DNA of 64,000 nucleotides from Halomonas sp. JB37 (GTDB lineage: Bacteria > Pseudomonadota > Gammaproteobacteria > Pseudomonadales > Halomonadaceae). The stretch is from contig NZ_NRGW01000001.1 in NCBI RefSeq assembly GCF_002332255.1, forward strand, positions 1,178,001-1,242,000. The letters run 5' to 3'. The notes below the pieces were generated by a model. It was not told the DNA's origin. It saw nothing but the letters and a program-made list of their open reading frames with translations, and made no database searches. Below are positions 1 to 8,193 of this stretch, in pieces (the stretch's first letter is position 1; the number at the start of each line of letters is the position of its first letter). The position numbers and the translations under genes are program-made.

Positions 1-1
1 C

Positions 2-283
2 GATACGGCTGATGCGGCCTGCAACGTTAATCCGCGTCTGGCACAATTGCCGCTACCCATGCGCTGCGAGGGCAACCTGAGCGATGCACGCAGCGAGTGG
101 TGCCGCTTCGACCGAGAGGCATTCCAGACGGCCGTTGTCGACTTGCTGCGTAACGAAGCCGGGGATCGTGTGGATGAAGAGATCGAAGAGCGCCTGGGCG
201 ATTCTTTGGATCAGCTAGACGAGCGCCTTGGCGAAGGAGCGGGCCAGAAGCTTCGCGAGGGGCTGCGTAATTTATTTAACTAA
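2..283 (+). CDS. AsmA-like protein, C-terminal end (partial)
   Basis: Only the last 93 residues are in the window; the reading frame is open from base 2 to a TAA stop at 281-283. The tail is charged and probably helical, with repeated Glu/Asp/Arg/Leu, and ends in NLFN. I infer AsmA family (an inner-membrane-anchored envelope protein) from its place just upstream of mutY, where asmA sits in many Gammaproteobacteria, and from the Cys-containing GNLSD-like segment. The sequence alone does not prove it. An internal ATG at 59 is not a plausible start, because the frame is open upstream of it. Confidence 0.5.
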   Translation, partial: DTADAACNVNPRLAQLPLPMRCEGNLSDARSEWCRFDREAFQTAVVDLLRNEAGDRVDEEIEERLGDSLDQLDERLGEGAGQKLREGLRNLFN

Positions 284-304
284 GTAACGATGCATGTTCA
301 TTCT

Positions 305-332
305 GCGCCGGCCTAAATGCCGGCGCTTTTTT
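305..332 (+). terminator. Rho-independent terminator after the asmA-like gene
   Basis: A perfect 8-bp GC-rich stem (GCGCCGGC / GCCGGCGC) with a 6-base loop is followed by six T residues. It lies 22 bases after the stop codon and separates this gene from mutY. Confidence 0.9.
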
Positions 333-377
333 ATGAGCATCGTGGATCGTTTACATACTTCTGTGTGAGGAACGTGC

Positions 378-1460
378 ATGGCAGATATGCCCGCACCGCG
401 GTTGACGGCCGCTGAATTCCAGCGTCGGCTATTAGACTGGTTCGATCAATATGGTCGCCACGACTTGCCCTGGCAGTCACCGCGCAGCGCCTATCGCGTA
501 TGGGTGTCGGAAATCATGCTGCAGCAAACACAGGTTGCGACCGTCATTCCGTACTTTGAGCGCTTTATGGCGCGCTTTCCGACCTTGGAGGCGCTTGCCA
601 GCGCGCCGCAAGATGAGGTGCTGCACTTATGGACCGGGCTAGGTTATTACGCCCGTGCGCGCAACTTGCACAAGGCCGCTCAACTGACGGTAGCGCAGCA
701 CGGCGCAGAACTACCTAGCGAAAGTGTCGATGCCCTAACGGCGCTGCCCGGCATTGGCCGCTCTACCGCGGGTGCCATCGTTGCACAAAGCACTGGGCGG
801 CGGGCGGCGATCTTAGATGGCAATGTCAAACGCTCGCTTGCTCGCCTGCATGCGCTGCCCGGCTGGCCGGGCAAGAAGGCGGTGGAGCAAAAGCTTTGGG
901 CGCTGGCCGAGTATTACACGCCCAGCGCGCGCTTAGCCGACTATACCCAGGCGATCATGGATTTTGGTGCGACGCTGTGTAAACGCAGCAAGCCTGACTG
1001 TTTAAGCTGCCCGTTTAATGACGTTTGTTTGGCCTATGCCCAGGGCGAGCCAAAGCGCTATCCTGAATCAAAGCCGAAAAAAGCGTTGCCCACACGGCAG
1101 ACCATTATGCTCATGCTGAGCGACTCACAGGGCCGGGTATGGCTAGAAAAACGACCGCCAAGTGGTCTTTGGGGCGGGCTATGGAGCTTGCCGCAGTTTG
1201 ATAAGCATGGCGAACTTAACGACTGGCTAGAGGATCACGCGGTCAATCCTGCGCGCGGCAGTACAGCGCCAAGCTTTTATCATACGTTTAGCCATTTTCG
1301 CTTAGAGATTACCCCCCAGCCGGTGACCTGCGATAGGCTGGGCGGTATTCGTGAAAGCGGCGTATGGTACGACATCAACGATCCGCCTGCGCTGGGGCTG
1401 GCGGCGCCGGTCAAAGCGTTGCTGAGTCAGCTAACACCTTTTACCCTCACCCAGTCGTAG
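378..1460 (+). CDS. mutY: A/G-specific adenine DNA glycosylase MutY
   Basis: A 360-residue protein that removes adenine mispaired with 8-oxoguanine in base excision repair. Near residue 48 it has the EIMLQQTQV helix segment, then the helix-hairpin-helix LPGIGRSTA followed by the downstream catalytic-Asp region typical of the family. The [4Fe-4S] ligand spacing C-X6-C-X2-C-X5-C is intact ([17 protein letters not shown]). The C-terminal third is the NUDIX-like 8-oxoG recognition domain ([18 protein letters not shown]). The length is normal for the family. GTGAGG about 8 bases upstream supports the ATG at 378. The order asmA-mutY-yggX is conserved in related bacteria. Confidence 0.97.
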   Translation: MADMPAPRLTAAEFQRRLLDWFDQYGRHDLPWQSPRSAYRVWVSEIMLQQTQVATVIPYFERFMARFPTLEALASAPQDEVLHLWTGLGYYARARNLHKAAQLTVAQHGAELPSESVDALTALPGIGRSTAGAIVAQSTGRRAAILDGNVKRSLARLHALPGWPGKKAVEQKLWALAEYYTPSARLADYTQAIMDFGATLCKRSKPDCLSCPFNDVCLAYAQGEPKRYPESKPKKALPTRQTIMLMLSDSQGRVWLEKRPPSGLWGGLWSLPQFDKHGELNDWLEDHAVNPARGSTAPSFYHTFSHFRLEITPQPVTCDRLGGIRESGVWYDINDPPALGLAAPVKALLSQLTPFTLTQS

Positions 1461-1519
1461 GCCATGCATAGGCGTATGGGAGAGAACTCTGAATAACATC
1501 GCATAACCAGGAGCATGCT

Positions 1520-1795
1520 ATGAGCAATACCGTTTTTTGCCGCAAGTACCAGACAGAGTTAGAGGCGTTGCCATTTCCACCCTTGCCGGGTAAACAAGGT
1601 CATGAGATTCAGGCAACGGTCTCCAAGCCCGCCTGGGAAGCCTGGCAGGCACTGCAAACTCGCCTGATCAACGAGAAGCATCTCAATATGCTTGATCCAG
1701 AATCACGGGCCTACCTTATGGATCAAATGCAGTGCTTCCTAGATAATCAGGAAACCGACCAAGCCGAAGGGTACGTGCCGCCTACACAGGCATAA
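1520..1795 (+). CDS. yggX: Fe(2+)-trafficking protein YggX
   Basis: A 91-residue cytoplasmic protein of the YggX family, linked to protection of Fe-S clusters and iron handling under oxidative stress. It starts with the family-typical MSNTVFCRKYQ, with the conserved Cys near position 7, and continues through FPPLPGKQG and a WEAWQALQTRLINE helix to an LMDQMQCFL segment. CAGGAG lies 8 bases before the ATG. It sits 59 bases after mutY and probably shares its transcript, as in E. coli and Pseudomonas. Confidence 0.95.
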   Translation: MSNTVFCRKYQTELEALPFPPLPGKQGHEIQATVSKPAWEAWQALQTRLINEKHLNMLDPESRAYLMDQMQCFLDNQETDQAEGYVPPTQA

Positions 1796-1874
1796 ACGTT
1801 GCCGCCATTCTAGTAAAGGCAGTGGCGCAAAATACCCATAAGCATCGGTATCGAAAGAAAGTTTCACAAAGGTG

Positions 1875-1903
1875 TTGACGAAAAGCGGTGTTTTTAGTTT
1901 AAT
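1875..1903 (+). promoter_or_regulatory. Sigma-70 promoter of the tRNA operon
   Basis: TTGACG (1875-1880) and TTTAAT (1898-1903) are 17 bases apart, each one mismatch from consensus. Mature tRNA-Phe begins 17 bases after the -10 box, which fits a short 5' leader. Confidence 0.75.
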
Positions 1904-1919
1904 ACGCACCGTTGGCAGC

Positions 1920-1995
1920 GGCCAGATAGCTCAGTTGGTAGAGCAGGGGATTGAAAATCCCCGTGTCGGCGGTTCGATTCCGTCTCTGGCCACCA
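1920..1995 (+). tRNA. tRNA-Phe (GAA)
   Basis: A 76-nt cloverleaf with encoded CCA. Acceptor GGCCAGA pairs with TCTGGCC. The anticodon stem GGGGA/TCCCC encloses TTGAAAA, giving GAA. The T-loop GGTTCGATTCC is normal. First gene of a three-tRNA operon. Confidence 0.97.
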
Positions 1996-2001
1996 CGCAG
2001 T

Positions 2002-2076
2002 TGGGGTATCGCCAAGTGGTAAGGCACCGCTTTTTGGTAGCGGTATTCCCAGGTTCGAATCCTGGTACCCCAGCCA
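2002..2076 (+). tRNA. tRNA-Gln (TTG)
   Basis: A 75-nt cloverleaf with encoded CCA. Acceptor TGGGGTA pairs with TACCCCA. The anticodon loop TTTTGGT gives TTG. It lies 6 bases after tRNA-Phe, so the two are surely co-transcribed. Confidence 0.97.
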
Positions 2077-2148
2077 TTGCCAACAAAATTTCTTGTTGAT
2101 TGCAGAGCTTAGCAGCAAAACAATCATTTTCTCAAGAAAACGTGAAGC

Positions 2149-2224
<76 letters not shown>

Positions 2225-2262
2225 TCAAAAGATGGTTAAAAGCAACATGTTAGAGACTTAAA

Positions 2263-2290
2263 AAGGCTGCCTTCATCGGCGGCCTTTTTT
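2263..2290 (+). terminator. Terminator of the tRNA operon
   Basis: A 9-bp stem AAGGCTGCC / GGCGGCCTT (one G-T pair) with loop TTCATC is followed by a T run. It lies 39 bases after the tRNA-Thr CCA end. Confidence 0.88.
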
Positions 2291-2535
2291 GTTTCCTTCC
2301 CCAAATTCTGCATCTGCGTACCGTAGTGTGTACCGTTTCTCTCAAGACCCATTCTGCCTGCTTTTTTCGTTGCTGCAAACCGTTTCTAAGTAGTCAAAAT
2401 CACCTGATAAGTCGGTGGCTTTCAGTAGATTCTACAAGCCCTTCACCCTTTGTCTGTTAGGGCGGTTTTTTAGGATTACAGAGTAAGTTGTGCTCTTACG
2501 ATCTCGCCGACAACTGATTTTTCTGGCTCCCTGGT
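2291..2535. other. Non-coding stretch after the tRNA operon
   Basis: No open reading frame or RNA is convincing here. There is a repeated GTACCG (twice within about 20 bases near 2317-2335) and a weak hairpin with a T run near 2437-2472 (AGCCC...GGGC, then six T). It is moderately AT-rich. It could be worn island-edge sequence, but nothing specific can be supported. Confidence 0.3.
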
Positions 2536-2551
2536 TTGCATGGTTGTGCAA
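2536..2551. promoter_or_regulatory. Possible upstream activator site of the amide operon
   Basis: An inverted repeat TTGCA-N6-TGCAA lies about 130 bases upstream of the sigma-54 promoter. It recalls the TGCA half-sites of NtrC boxes, but the spacing is shorter than the NtrC consensus. The placement fits an enhancer; the identity of any binding protein is a guess. Confidence 0.25.
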
Positions 2552-2667
2552 GCATGGAAAGCCTGAACGCACCTTTTTACAGCATAAATTCTTTTGCATG
2601 TATCAAAAAGAGGCGCCACACCTACACTAAACGTGTTTCAAAGCCGCTATTGTGGAGTTTTGTGTAA

Positions 2668-2684
2668 TTGGCACGCTTGTTGCT
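2668..2684 (+). promoter_or_regulatory. Sigma-54 promoter of the amide operon
   Basis: TTGGCACG-N4-TTGCT matches the RpoN -24/-12 consensus, with GG at 2670-2671 and GC at 2682-2683. Transcription would start near 2695, leaving a leader of about 200 bases before amiC. A nitrogen-responsive promoter suits genes that release ammonia from amides or urea. Confidence 0.7.
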
Positions 2685-2800
2685 TTAAATTATTTACATT
2701 TGTTTAGTGGTTATGGCCTTCGACTTAAGAATAGCGTCAATGAGTTGACAAAGTCGATTAGGGGTCACAATCTAAGTTTTAGTATTTGACATATTGTGCG

Positions 2801-2877
2801 TCGGCATACACCGAAAGGGCACAGAGCAATAGGGCTCCCATCGTTACCGTCAGGTAGCGCTGTGAGCCCTTTTTTTA
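2801..2877 (+). promoter_or_regulatory. Leader attenuator: candidate AmiR antitermination site
   Basis: A terminator-like hairpin (AGGGCTC at 2831-2837 with GAGCCCT at 2864-2870, then seven T) lies 25 bases before amiC, inside its leader. Two small hairpins with 6-base loops precede it: TCGG-CATACA-CCGA (2801-2814) and GAGC-AATAGG-GCTC (2824-2837). The second uses the same bases as the 5' arm of the terminator, so the two structures exclude each other. This is the known architecture of ANTAR-protein targets. The loop bases fit the A1/G4 preference only partly. Because amiR encodes an ANTAR protein in the same operon, autogenous antitermination is likely. Confidence 0.6.
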
Positions 2878-2902
2878 TGTCTGGAAATAGGACGGTGAGT
2901 CA

Positions 2903-4081
2903 ATGAACAGTCGTATCCCGGTTGGCATACTCTTCTCTACTCAAGGGCCATACGCCACTGTTGGCCGGTCAATGCGCGATGGGGCGATGCTGGCGCTTGA
3001 AGAGGTCAACCAGGGCACACGATTCCCCTTTGAACTTGTACCTATAGAATGCGATCCGGCCGGTGACACCGCTGCCTACAGCAATCACGTGCGGAGTTTG
3101 CTACGCCATGAGGGCGTAAAGCACGTGATTGGTTGCTATACGTCTTCAAGCCGCAAAGAAGTCATACCGATTTTTGAAAAATACGATGGCTTGCTGTGGT
3201 ATCCGTCTCACTACGAAGGTTTTGAGACCAATAATAACGTTATTTATACAGGCGCCGTTCAGAACCAGCATGTTTTGCCGCTGATGGACCATGTGCTTGA
3301 GCATATCACTCGCGATGTTTACTTCGTGGGCTCTAACTATGTCTGGGCCTGGGAAAATGGCCGAATTATCAGAGAGCTGACTAAGGCGCATGGCGGGAAG
3401 ATGATCGCTGAGCGTTACCTGCAGGTCGGTGACCTGGATGTGGCGCGTATCATCGAAGAGATTCACGAAAAGCGGCCTGCCTTCATTATGAACATGCTGA
3501 TCGGTGAGTCTAGCTATGCATTCTACCGCGCGTTGGCCAAGGCGCGCGATGAGAACGCCGCCCTTCAAAAAACGGTGGTAGGCAGCTGCACGCTTTGCGA
3601 ACCCGAACTTGCTCAAATTGGTCCGCAGGCGTGTGCTGGGCATTTAGCATCCAGCGTTTACTTCTCCACTATCGAGACAGAAGTTAACAAGCAGTTTGTC
3701 GCTAGCTACCGCCAACGCTACGGACATGATGCCTTGCCTAGTGCAGATGCAGAGGCGTCCTACAACACCGTTCACTTACTTGCCCTTGCCTTGGCTGGCG
3801 CCGATTCCGTTGATATCGACCGGGTGAAAAAAGCGCTGCATGGAACGTCCTTCCAAGCACCTCAGGGAAAGATCTATGTCGATCCTGAGAGCAATCACAG
3901 TTATTTGACCGTCCGGCTAGGAATCTCCCGCGAAGATGCGACGTTTAAGGTGATCTCCGAAGCAAACGCCCCCGTTCGCCCGGATCCTTATCTCGTTTGG
4001 GCTGAAGCATGTGGTGAAAGCTCTGCTCACACGGAAACGCCCATTGCTCAAAACAATATTGGCTTGAGGATCGTGCGATGA
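2903..4081 (+). CDS. amiC: AmiC-like amide sensor, negative regulator of AmiR
   Basis: A 392-residue type-I periplasmic-binding-protein fold without a signal peptide (it starts MNSRIPVGILFSTQGPYA), so it should stay in the cytoplasm. In Pseudomonas, AmiC binds small amides and releases the antiterminator AmiR. The segments VIGCYTSSSRKEV and LLWYPSHYEG are typical of AmiC and the related UrtA/FmdD binding proteins. GGTGAG lies just upstream of the ATG. It overlaps amiR by 4 bases (ATGA), which suggests coupled, stoichiometric synthesis of the two regulators. It is the first gene of the operon, downstream of the attenuator hairpin. The ligand here may be formamide, acetamide or urea. Confidence 0.88.
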   Translation: MNSRIPVGILFSTQGPYATVGRSMRDGAMLALEEVNQGTRFPFELVPIECDPAGDTAAYSNHVRSLLRHEGVKHVIGCYTSSSRKEVIPIFEKYDGLLWYPSHYEGFETNNNVIYTGAVQNQHVLPLMDHVLEHITRDVYFVGSNYVWAWENGRIIRELTKAHGGKMIAERYLQVGDLDVARIIEEIHEKRPAFIMNMLIGESSYAFYRALAKARDENAALQKTVVGSCTLCEPELAQIGPQACAGHLASSVYFSTIETEVNKQFVASYRQRYGHDALPSADAEASYNTVHLLALALAGADSVDIDRVKKALHGTSFQAPQGKIYVDPESNHSYLTVRLGISREDATFKVISEANAPVRPDPYLVWAEACGESSAHTETPIAQNNIGLRIVR

Positions 4082-4728
4082 CGCTTACCACACGACGCAA
4101 TTTCAGGGGCCATCGTGCATTGATTGTGTGTGCCGCTGAAAGAGATCGAGAGGTGCTGACTCAGTTCCTTGTGGAGCTTGGCGTCACGCCAGTTGTTCAT
4201 GAAAACCAGGATGAGGCTGTGTCTGATAGGCCGTTTGATCTGGTGTTTTTCGACGATGAGTTGGGACGCCAGTTTAGCGACATCACGCACATGATAGATC
4301 GCGTGCAGGGGCCGGCGATTGCACTTATCGGTTCAGATGCACCGAGCTCGGTTAATTGGTTCATCGAGCGCCAAGTGTCTGGCTATCTCACCAAACCGCT
4401 ACGTAAGGGCGGCATTCTCGCGAGCCTTATTATTGCTTACCAAACATTTAATCAGTGCTATGAGACGGAGCAAAAACTCCACCGTTTGGAGCAGCAGGTT
4501 CGTGCCCGCCAAGTCGTATGCACGGCGGCGATCAAGCTCATTGAAGATATGGGAATTTCGGTCAATGACGCCTTTGCACTGTTGCGTTCGGCGAGCATGA
4601 GCCGACGCCTGTCCCTTGAGGATTTCGCTGCAATGATCGTCTCGGGTGAGATCGCAGTGGTGGTACTAAAGGAAGAGGCTGATGCCATTCATCGTCTTAG
4701 GGAATCCCGGTTAAACCATTATTCGTAG
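4078..4728 (+). CDS. amiR: AmiR-like ANTAR transcription antiterminator
   Basis: 216 residues. The N-terminal part is a receiver-like domain (RALIVCAAERDREVL, FDLVFFDDE) lacking a complete phospho-acceptor site, as in AmiR. A helical linker near residues 120-145 leads to a C-terminal ANTAR RNA-binding domain (about 145-195) with the typical AIKLIEDMGIS, DAFALLRSASMSRRLSLED pattern. It should be held silent by AmiC and, when amides are present, bind the leader RNA to prevent termination. The ATGA overlap with amiC mirrors the amiCR pair of Pseudomonas. Confidence 0.88.
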   Translation: MTLTTRRNFRGHRALIVCAAERDREVLTQFLVELGVTPVVHENQDEAVSDRPFDLVFFDDELGRQFSDITHMIDRVQGPAIALIGSDAPSSVNWFIERQVSGYLTKPLRKGGILASLIIAYQTFNQCYETEQKLHRLEQQVRARQVVCTAAIKLIEDMGISVNDAFALLRSASMSRRLSLEDFAAMIVSGEIAVVVLKEEADAIHRLRESRLNHYS

Positions 4729-4876
4729 CACGTTTATTGAGGTTAATCGAAGCGGTATAGGTAGACAGGCTTCAAGAGCAAAAGGTCGTCTCTCATTTTA
4801 TGGAGAGGTGATTAGGGAGTTGTGTTGCTGCCGGACGGCGAGGAAGTAAAAGTAAAACTACATCAGGGGTATACAA

Positions 4877-6112
4877 ATGAAATACTCAACAATTCAGAGA
4901 ACGGCAACCTTGTCAACGTTGTTAGCGGGCTCGTTAGTGACCAGCGCTTCAGCGAATGATCCTATCCAGATCGGTGTGCTTGAAGATCAGTCTGGCAACT
5001 TTGCAGCGGTGACGCAGGCGAAAGTGAATGCTATTGAGTTAGCGGCTGAAGAAATAAATGAGGCGGGCGGTATCGCTGGTCGCGAAGTGGAACTTGTTAT
5101 TTACGATACTCAGTCTGATGATCGTCGTTACCAAGAGTTGATGCGACGGGTACTCCAGCGTGATCAAGTAGATACCGTCTTCGCGGGTTTTGCTTCGTCA
5201 TCACGAGAAGCGTATCGACCGATTGTTAACCAATTTGATGGGTTGGCGTTTTATAACAATCAGTATGAAGGCGGCGTGTGTGACGCCAACATGATCGTCA
5301 CTGGCGCAGTTCCTGAACAGCAGTTCTCGACGCTGATACCTTGGATGATAGAAAAGTACGGACCAAACGTCTATACGATCGCTGCAGACTATAACTTTGG
5401 TCAGATTTCGGCGGAATGGGTACGACAGATAGTAGAAGAGGAAGGTGGTGAAATCGTGGGTGAGGAGTTCATCCCTCTGGATGTTTCCCAGTTCTCGCAA
5501 ACCATCCAAAATATCCAGGGTGAGTCCCCGGACTTCGTCGTCACCCTACTGGTCGGTTCCAATCAGGCGTCTTATTACGAGCAGGCAGCATCTACCGGCC
5601 TGGGGCTTCCCATGGCCTCATCGGTAAATGTTGGGCAGGGCTACGAGCATAAGCGCTTTGCGCCGCCAAGCCTTGAAAACATGTTCGTGACGACGAACTT
5701 TATTGAAGAAGTCGATACCCCTGAAGCAAATGAGTTCGTTGAGAAGTTCTATGAGCGCTTCCCCGATACGCCCTATGTGAACCAGGAAGCGGCTAACTCG
5801 TATATCGCGATGTACCTTTATAAGCAGATGGTTGAGCGTGCTGACGGCTCAACCGATAAAGAAGACCTTCGCGACGTTATTGCGGAGGGAGATGTCTGTT
5901 TCGATGGCCCTTCAGGCACCGTCTGCCTAGATCCTAAGAGCCAGCACATGTCTCACAATATCTTTCTGGCGCAAGTGGATGAGAATCACGAGATATCCTT
6001 CCCCGAAACTTGGGAAAATATTGAGCCTTACTGGCTGGGTGACAACGGCTGCGACCTGACCCAGAACGACCCAAGCGCTCAGTACACTCTTTCTAACCCT
6101 CCAAACGAGTAA
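4877..6112 (+). CDS. Amide/urea ABC transporter, periplasmic binding protein
   Basis: 411 residues with a Sec signal peptide (about 1-26, cleavage after SASA), then a type-I binding-protein fold starting DPIQIGVLEDQSGNFA. It resembles the FmdD/UrtA group that delivers short-chain amides or urea to branched-chain-type ABC importers, and it is related to the AmiC sensor encoded upstream. Four Cys occur in the mature part, two of them near CFDGPSGTVC, which may form disulfides. AGGGG lies 9 bases upstream of the ATG. A 148-base gap after amiR has no clear terminator, so it probably belongs to the same transcript. Confidence 0.85.
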   Translation: MKYSTIQRTATLSTLLAGSLVTSASANDPIQIGVLEDQSGNFAAVTQAKVNAIELAAEEINEAGGIAGREVELVIYDTQSDDRRYQELMRRVLQRDQVDTVFAGFASSSREAYRPIVNQFDGLAFYNNQYEGGVCDANMIVTGAVPEQQFSTLIPWMIEKYGPNVYTIAADYNFGQISAEWVRQIVEEEGGEIVGEEFIPLDVSQFSQTIQNIQGESPDFVVTLLVGSNQASYYEQAASTGLGLPMASSVNVGQGYEHKRFAPPSLENMFVTTNFIEEVDTPEANEFVEKFYERFPDTPYVNQEAANSYIAMYLYKQMVERADGSTDKEDLRDVIAEGDVCFDGPSGTVCLDPKSQHMSHNIFLAQVDENHEISFPETWENIEPYWLGDNGCDLTQNDPSAQYTLSNPPNE

Positions 6113-6129
6113 ATATCACGCATCGTACC

Positions 6130-6155
6130 GGCAGGGTGATGAGCTTCATCCTGCC
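6130..6155 (+). other. Intercistronic hairpin after the binding-protein gene
   Basis: GGCAGG and CCTGCC form an imperfect stem (inner ATGA/TCAT, loop GCT) without a T run. Hairpins at this place often stabilise the upstream binding-protein mRNA or lower read-through to the permease genes. Confidence 0.45.
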
Positions 6156-6216
6156 TGGTCTGTGAATTTCCATTAAGCGGGAAATCTCGCGGGTGTTTCC
6201 TGCCTAGGAGCTGGAT

Positions 6217-7089
6217 ATGGAATATATACATTTAGCGTTTACTGCGTTCTATCAGTTTGGGGATGCGTTTGCCTTCTTGGTGCTATCCGCCATGGGGTTA
6301 GCGGTGATTTTCGGGATGATGGGCATCATCAACCTAGCTCACGGCGAATTTATCATGTGCGGTGCCTATGTAACGGTGGCAACGGCACGCCTAGGGATCC
6401 CACTGCCTATCGCGATGCTATGTGGCAGCCTTGCCGCCGGGATACTTGGCATTGTGCTTGAACGCACAATTATTCATCGCCTCTATCACCGTCCGTTGGA
6501 CTCCATTGTTGCCACATGGGGGATTAGCCTGATCCTTACCCAGGGCACGCTGATCGTACTTGGATCCAGTATGGCGGGTATCAGCACGCCACTCGGCAGT
6601 TTTTCGGTGGGCGGCTACAGCTACTCTACCTATCGAATGGTGCTGCTTGGCGTCGCAGTGCTACTGCTTATTGGGCTGTATGTGCTGTTTCATCATACGA
6701 CATTCGGTATCCACTCACGGGCAACAATTCAAGCACCGCACATGGCGAAAGCCGCGGGAATCGACACCGGACGTATGTACTCCCTCACCTTCGGTCTCGG
6801 CGCAGCCCTGGCGGGCTTAGCCGGAGCGCTTTATGCCCCCACGATCTCCATCGTCCCGACGCTGGGCGCCAACTTCCTGGTTGAAAGCTTCGTGACGGTG
6901 GTTGTTGGTGGGGCTGATGTGTTCTTGGGCACGGCGCCAGCGGCAGCCACGCTCGCGGTTATCAAGGCCTTTTTGACTGGGTGGCAAGGGCAGCTGATGG
7001 GCCAAGTGGGGTTGTTAATCACTGTCATGGTGGTCATCCGTATTCTCCCACAAGGCCTGTCTGGCTGGTTGCTCAAGGGGCGTACATAA
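6217..7089 (+). CDS. Amide/urea ABC transporter permease 1 (LivH/UrtB type)
   Basis: A 290-residue inner-membrane protein with about eight hydrophobic helices. The segment MGIINLAHGEFIMCGAY is the hallmark of LivH/UrtB/FmdE permeases, and GLAGALYAP plus VVVGGADVFLGT follow in the second half. AGGAG lies 8 bases before the ATG. It is directly followed by the second permease gene (TAA then ATG with no gap). Confidence 0.88.
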   Translation: MEYIHLAFTAFYQFGDAFAFLVLSAMGLAVIFGMMGIINLAHGEFIMCGAYVTVATARLGIPLPIAMLCGSLAAGILGIVLERTIIHRLYHRPLDSIVATWGISLILTQGTLIVLGSSMAGISTPLGSFSVGGYSYSTYRMVLLGVAVLLLIGLYVLFHHTTFGIHSRATIQAPHMAKAAGIDTGRMYSLTFGLGAALAGLAGALYAPTISIVPTLGANFLVESFVTVVVGGADVFLGTAPAAATLAVIKAFLTGWQGQLMGQVGLLITVMVVIRILPQGLSGWLLKGRT

Positions 7090-8193
7090 ATGGGTATGTT
7101 ACAACGGGAAGATTTGAAAGCGTCTCGTCCGGACGGTCGAATGACCGGCTGGTTGCGTCTTATCAATGGCCCGCAAACGCTGGGGCGTGGCCCAGTGTAT
7201 TGGGTTGTCTTTGTCTTAACGATTGGGGCGGCAGTTGTATATCCCGCTTTCGCGGATGCCTGGAGTGTAGGTAATACGGCCTACTTCTTTTGCTGGGTGT
7301 TTATGGCACTTGGGTTGTCGCTCATCTGGGGATATGCCGGGTCGCTCAGTTTCGGTCAGACTGCTTTCTTCGGGCTTGCCGGGTACACGTATGGTGTCGT
7401 CACTATCAACTTTGGCGCAGCTTACGGTTTGACCATCGTCGGCGTGCTTCTAGGCGTTGGCATGTCCTGTTTGGGGGCGGCTGTACTTGGTTACATTCTT
7501 TTTTATGGGCGTATTAGCGGCGTATTCCTCGGTATTATCACGCTGTCGACCACGCTGGTTTTCGCCACCTTCATGGCACAGACGGCTGGGTCCCAGTGGG
7601 CGATCGGCAATGCCCGACTGGGTGGCGACAATGGCATGACCGGTATGCCGCCGTTAACAATCCCTTGGGCTGGAGGAGATATCGCGCTGTATTCGGGCGT
7701 GCCACTCTATTACCTCCTTTTGGCCATGCTGGTGGTTTGTTATCTGGGCTTACGGGTTCTCGTCAATTCGAGATTCGGCAATGTGCTAGTCGCAATTCGT
7801 GAAAATCCGCACCGCGCTGAAATGCTTGGCTACGACATACGCCGCTATCAGTTAATTGTCTTTGTTATTGGCAGCGGTTTAGCGGGTCTATCAGGTGTGC
7901 TCTATACCGCTTGGGGACAGTACATCAGCCCATCCAATATGGATTTAGCGGCCGCTGCATTACCCATTATTTGGGTAGCAGTGGGCGGGCGTAAAGACCT
8001 CACCGCAACGCTGGTGGGCACCTTGGTAGTGCTTGGCATCTTCCAGAACCTCACTATTTACGGTAGCTACTACGCCTTTGTCATTATGGGGTTGCTGCTG
8101 GTCGTCGTGGTGGTCTTTTTGCCGGAAGGGTTGATCCCGGGGCTGGTCAAGTTCTTTGGTCGCTTTCGTAAGCGTAAGGAGGGCATGTCGTGA
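7090..8193 (+). CDS. Amide/urea ABC transporter permease 2 (LivM/UrtC type)
   Basis: A 367-residue inner-membrane protein. A cytoplasmic N-terminal stretch of about 35 residues precedes multiple hydrophobic helices. LSLIWGYAGSLSFGQTAFFG is the LivM/UrtC signature segment, and AIRENPHRAEMLGYD is the cytoplasmic coupling loop that contacts the ATPase. It ends overlapping the start of the first ATPase gene by 4 bases (GTGA). Confidence 0.88.
   Translation: MGMLQREDLKASRPDGRMTGWLRLINGPQTLGRGPVYWVVFVLTIGAAVVYPAFADAWSVGNTAYFFCWVFMALGLSLIWGYAGSLSFGQTAFFGLAGYTYGVVTINFGAAYGLTIVGVLLGVGMSCLGAAVLGYILFYGRISGVFLGIITLSTTLVFATFMAQTAGSQWAIGNARLGGDNGMTGMPPLTIPWAGGDIALYSGVPLYYLLLAMLVVCYLGLRVLVNSRFGNVLVAIRENPHRAEMLGYDIRRYQLIVFVIGSGLAGLSGVLYTAWGQYISPSNMDLAAAALPIIWVAVGGRKDLTATLVGTLVVLGIFQNLTIYGSYYAFVIMGLLLVVVVVFLPEGLIPGLVKFFGRFRKRKEGMS

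Noticed and set aside
2437..2472. A terminator in the stretch after the tRNAs
   Set aside because: The stem is only 4-5 bp with a long loop; the real operon terminator is at 2263-2290.
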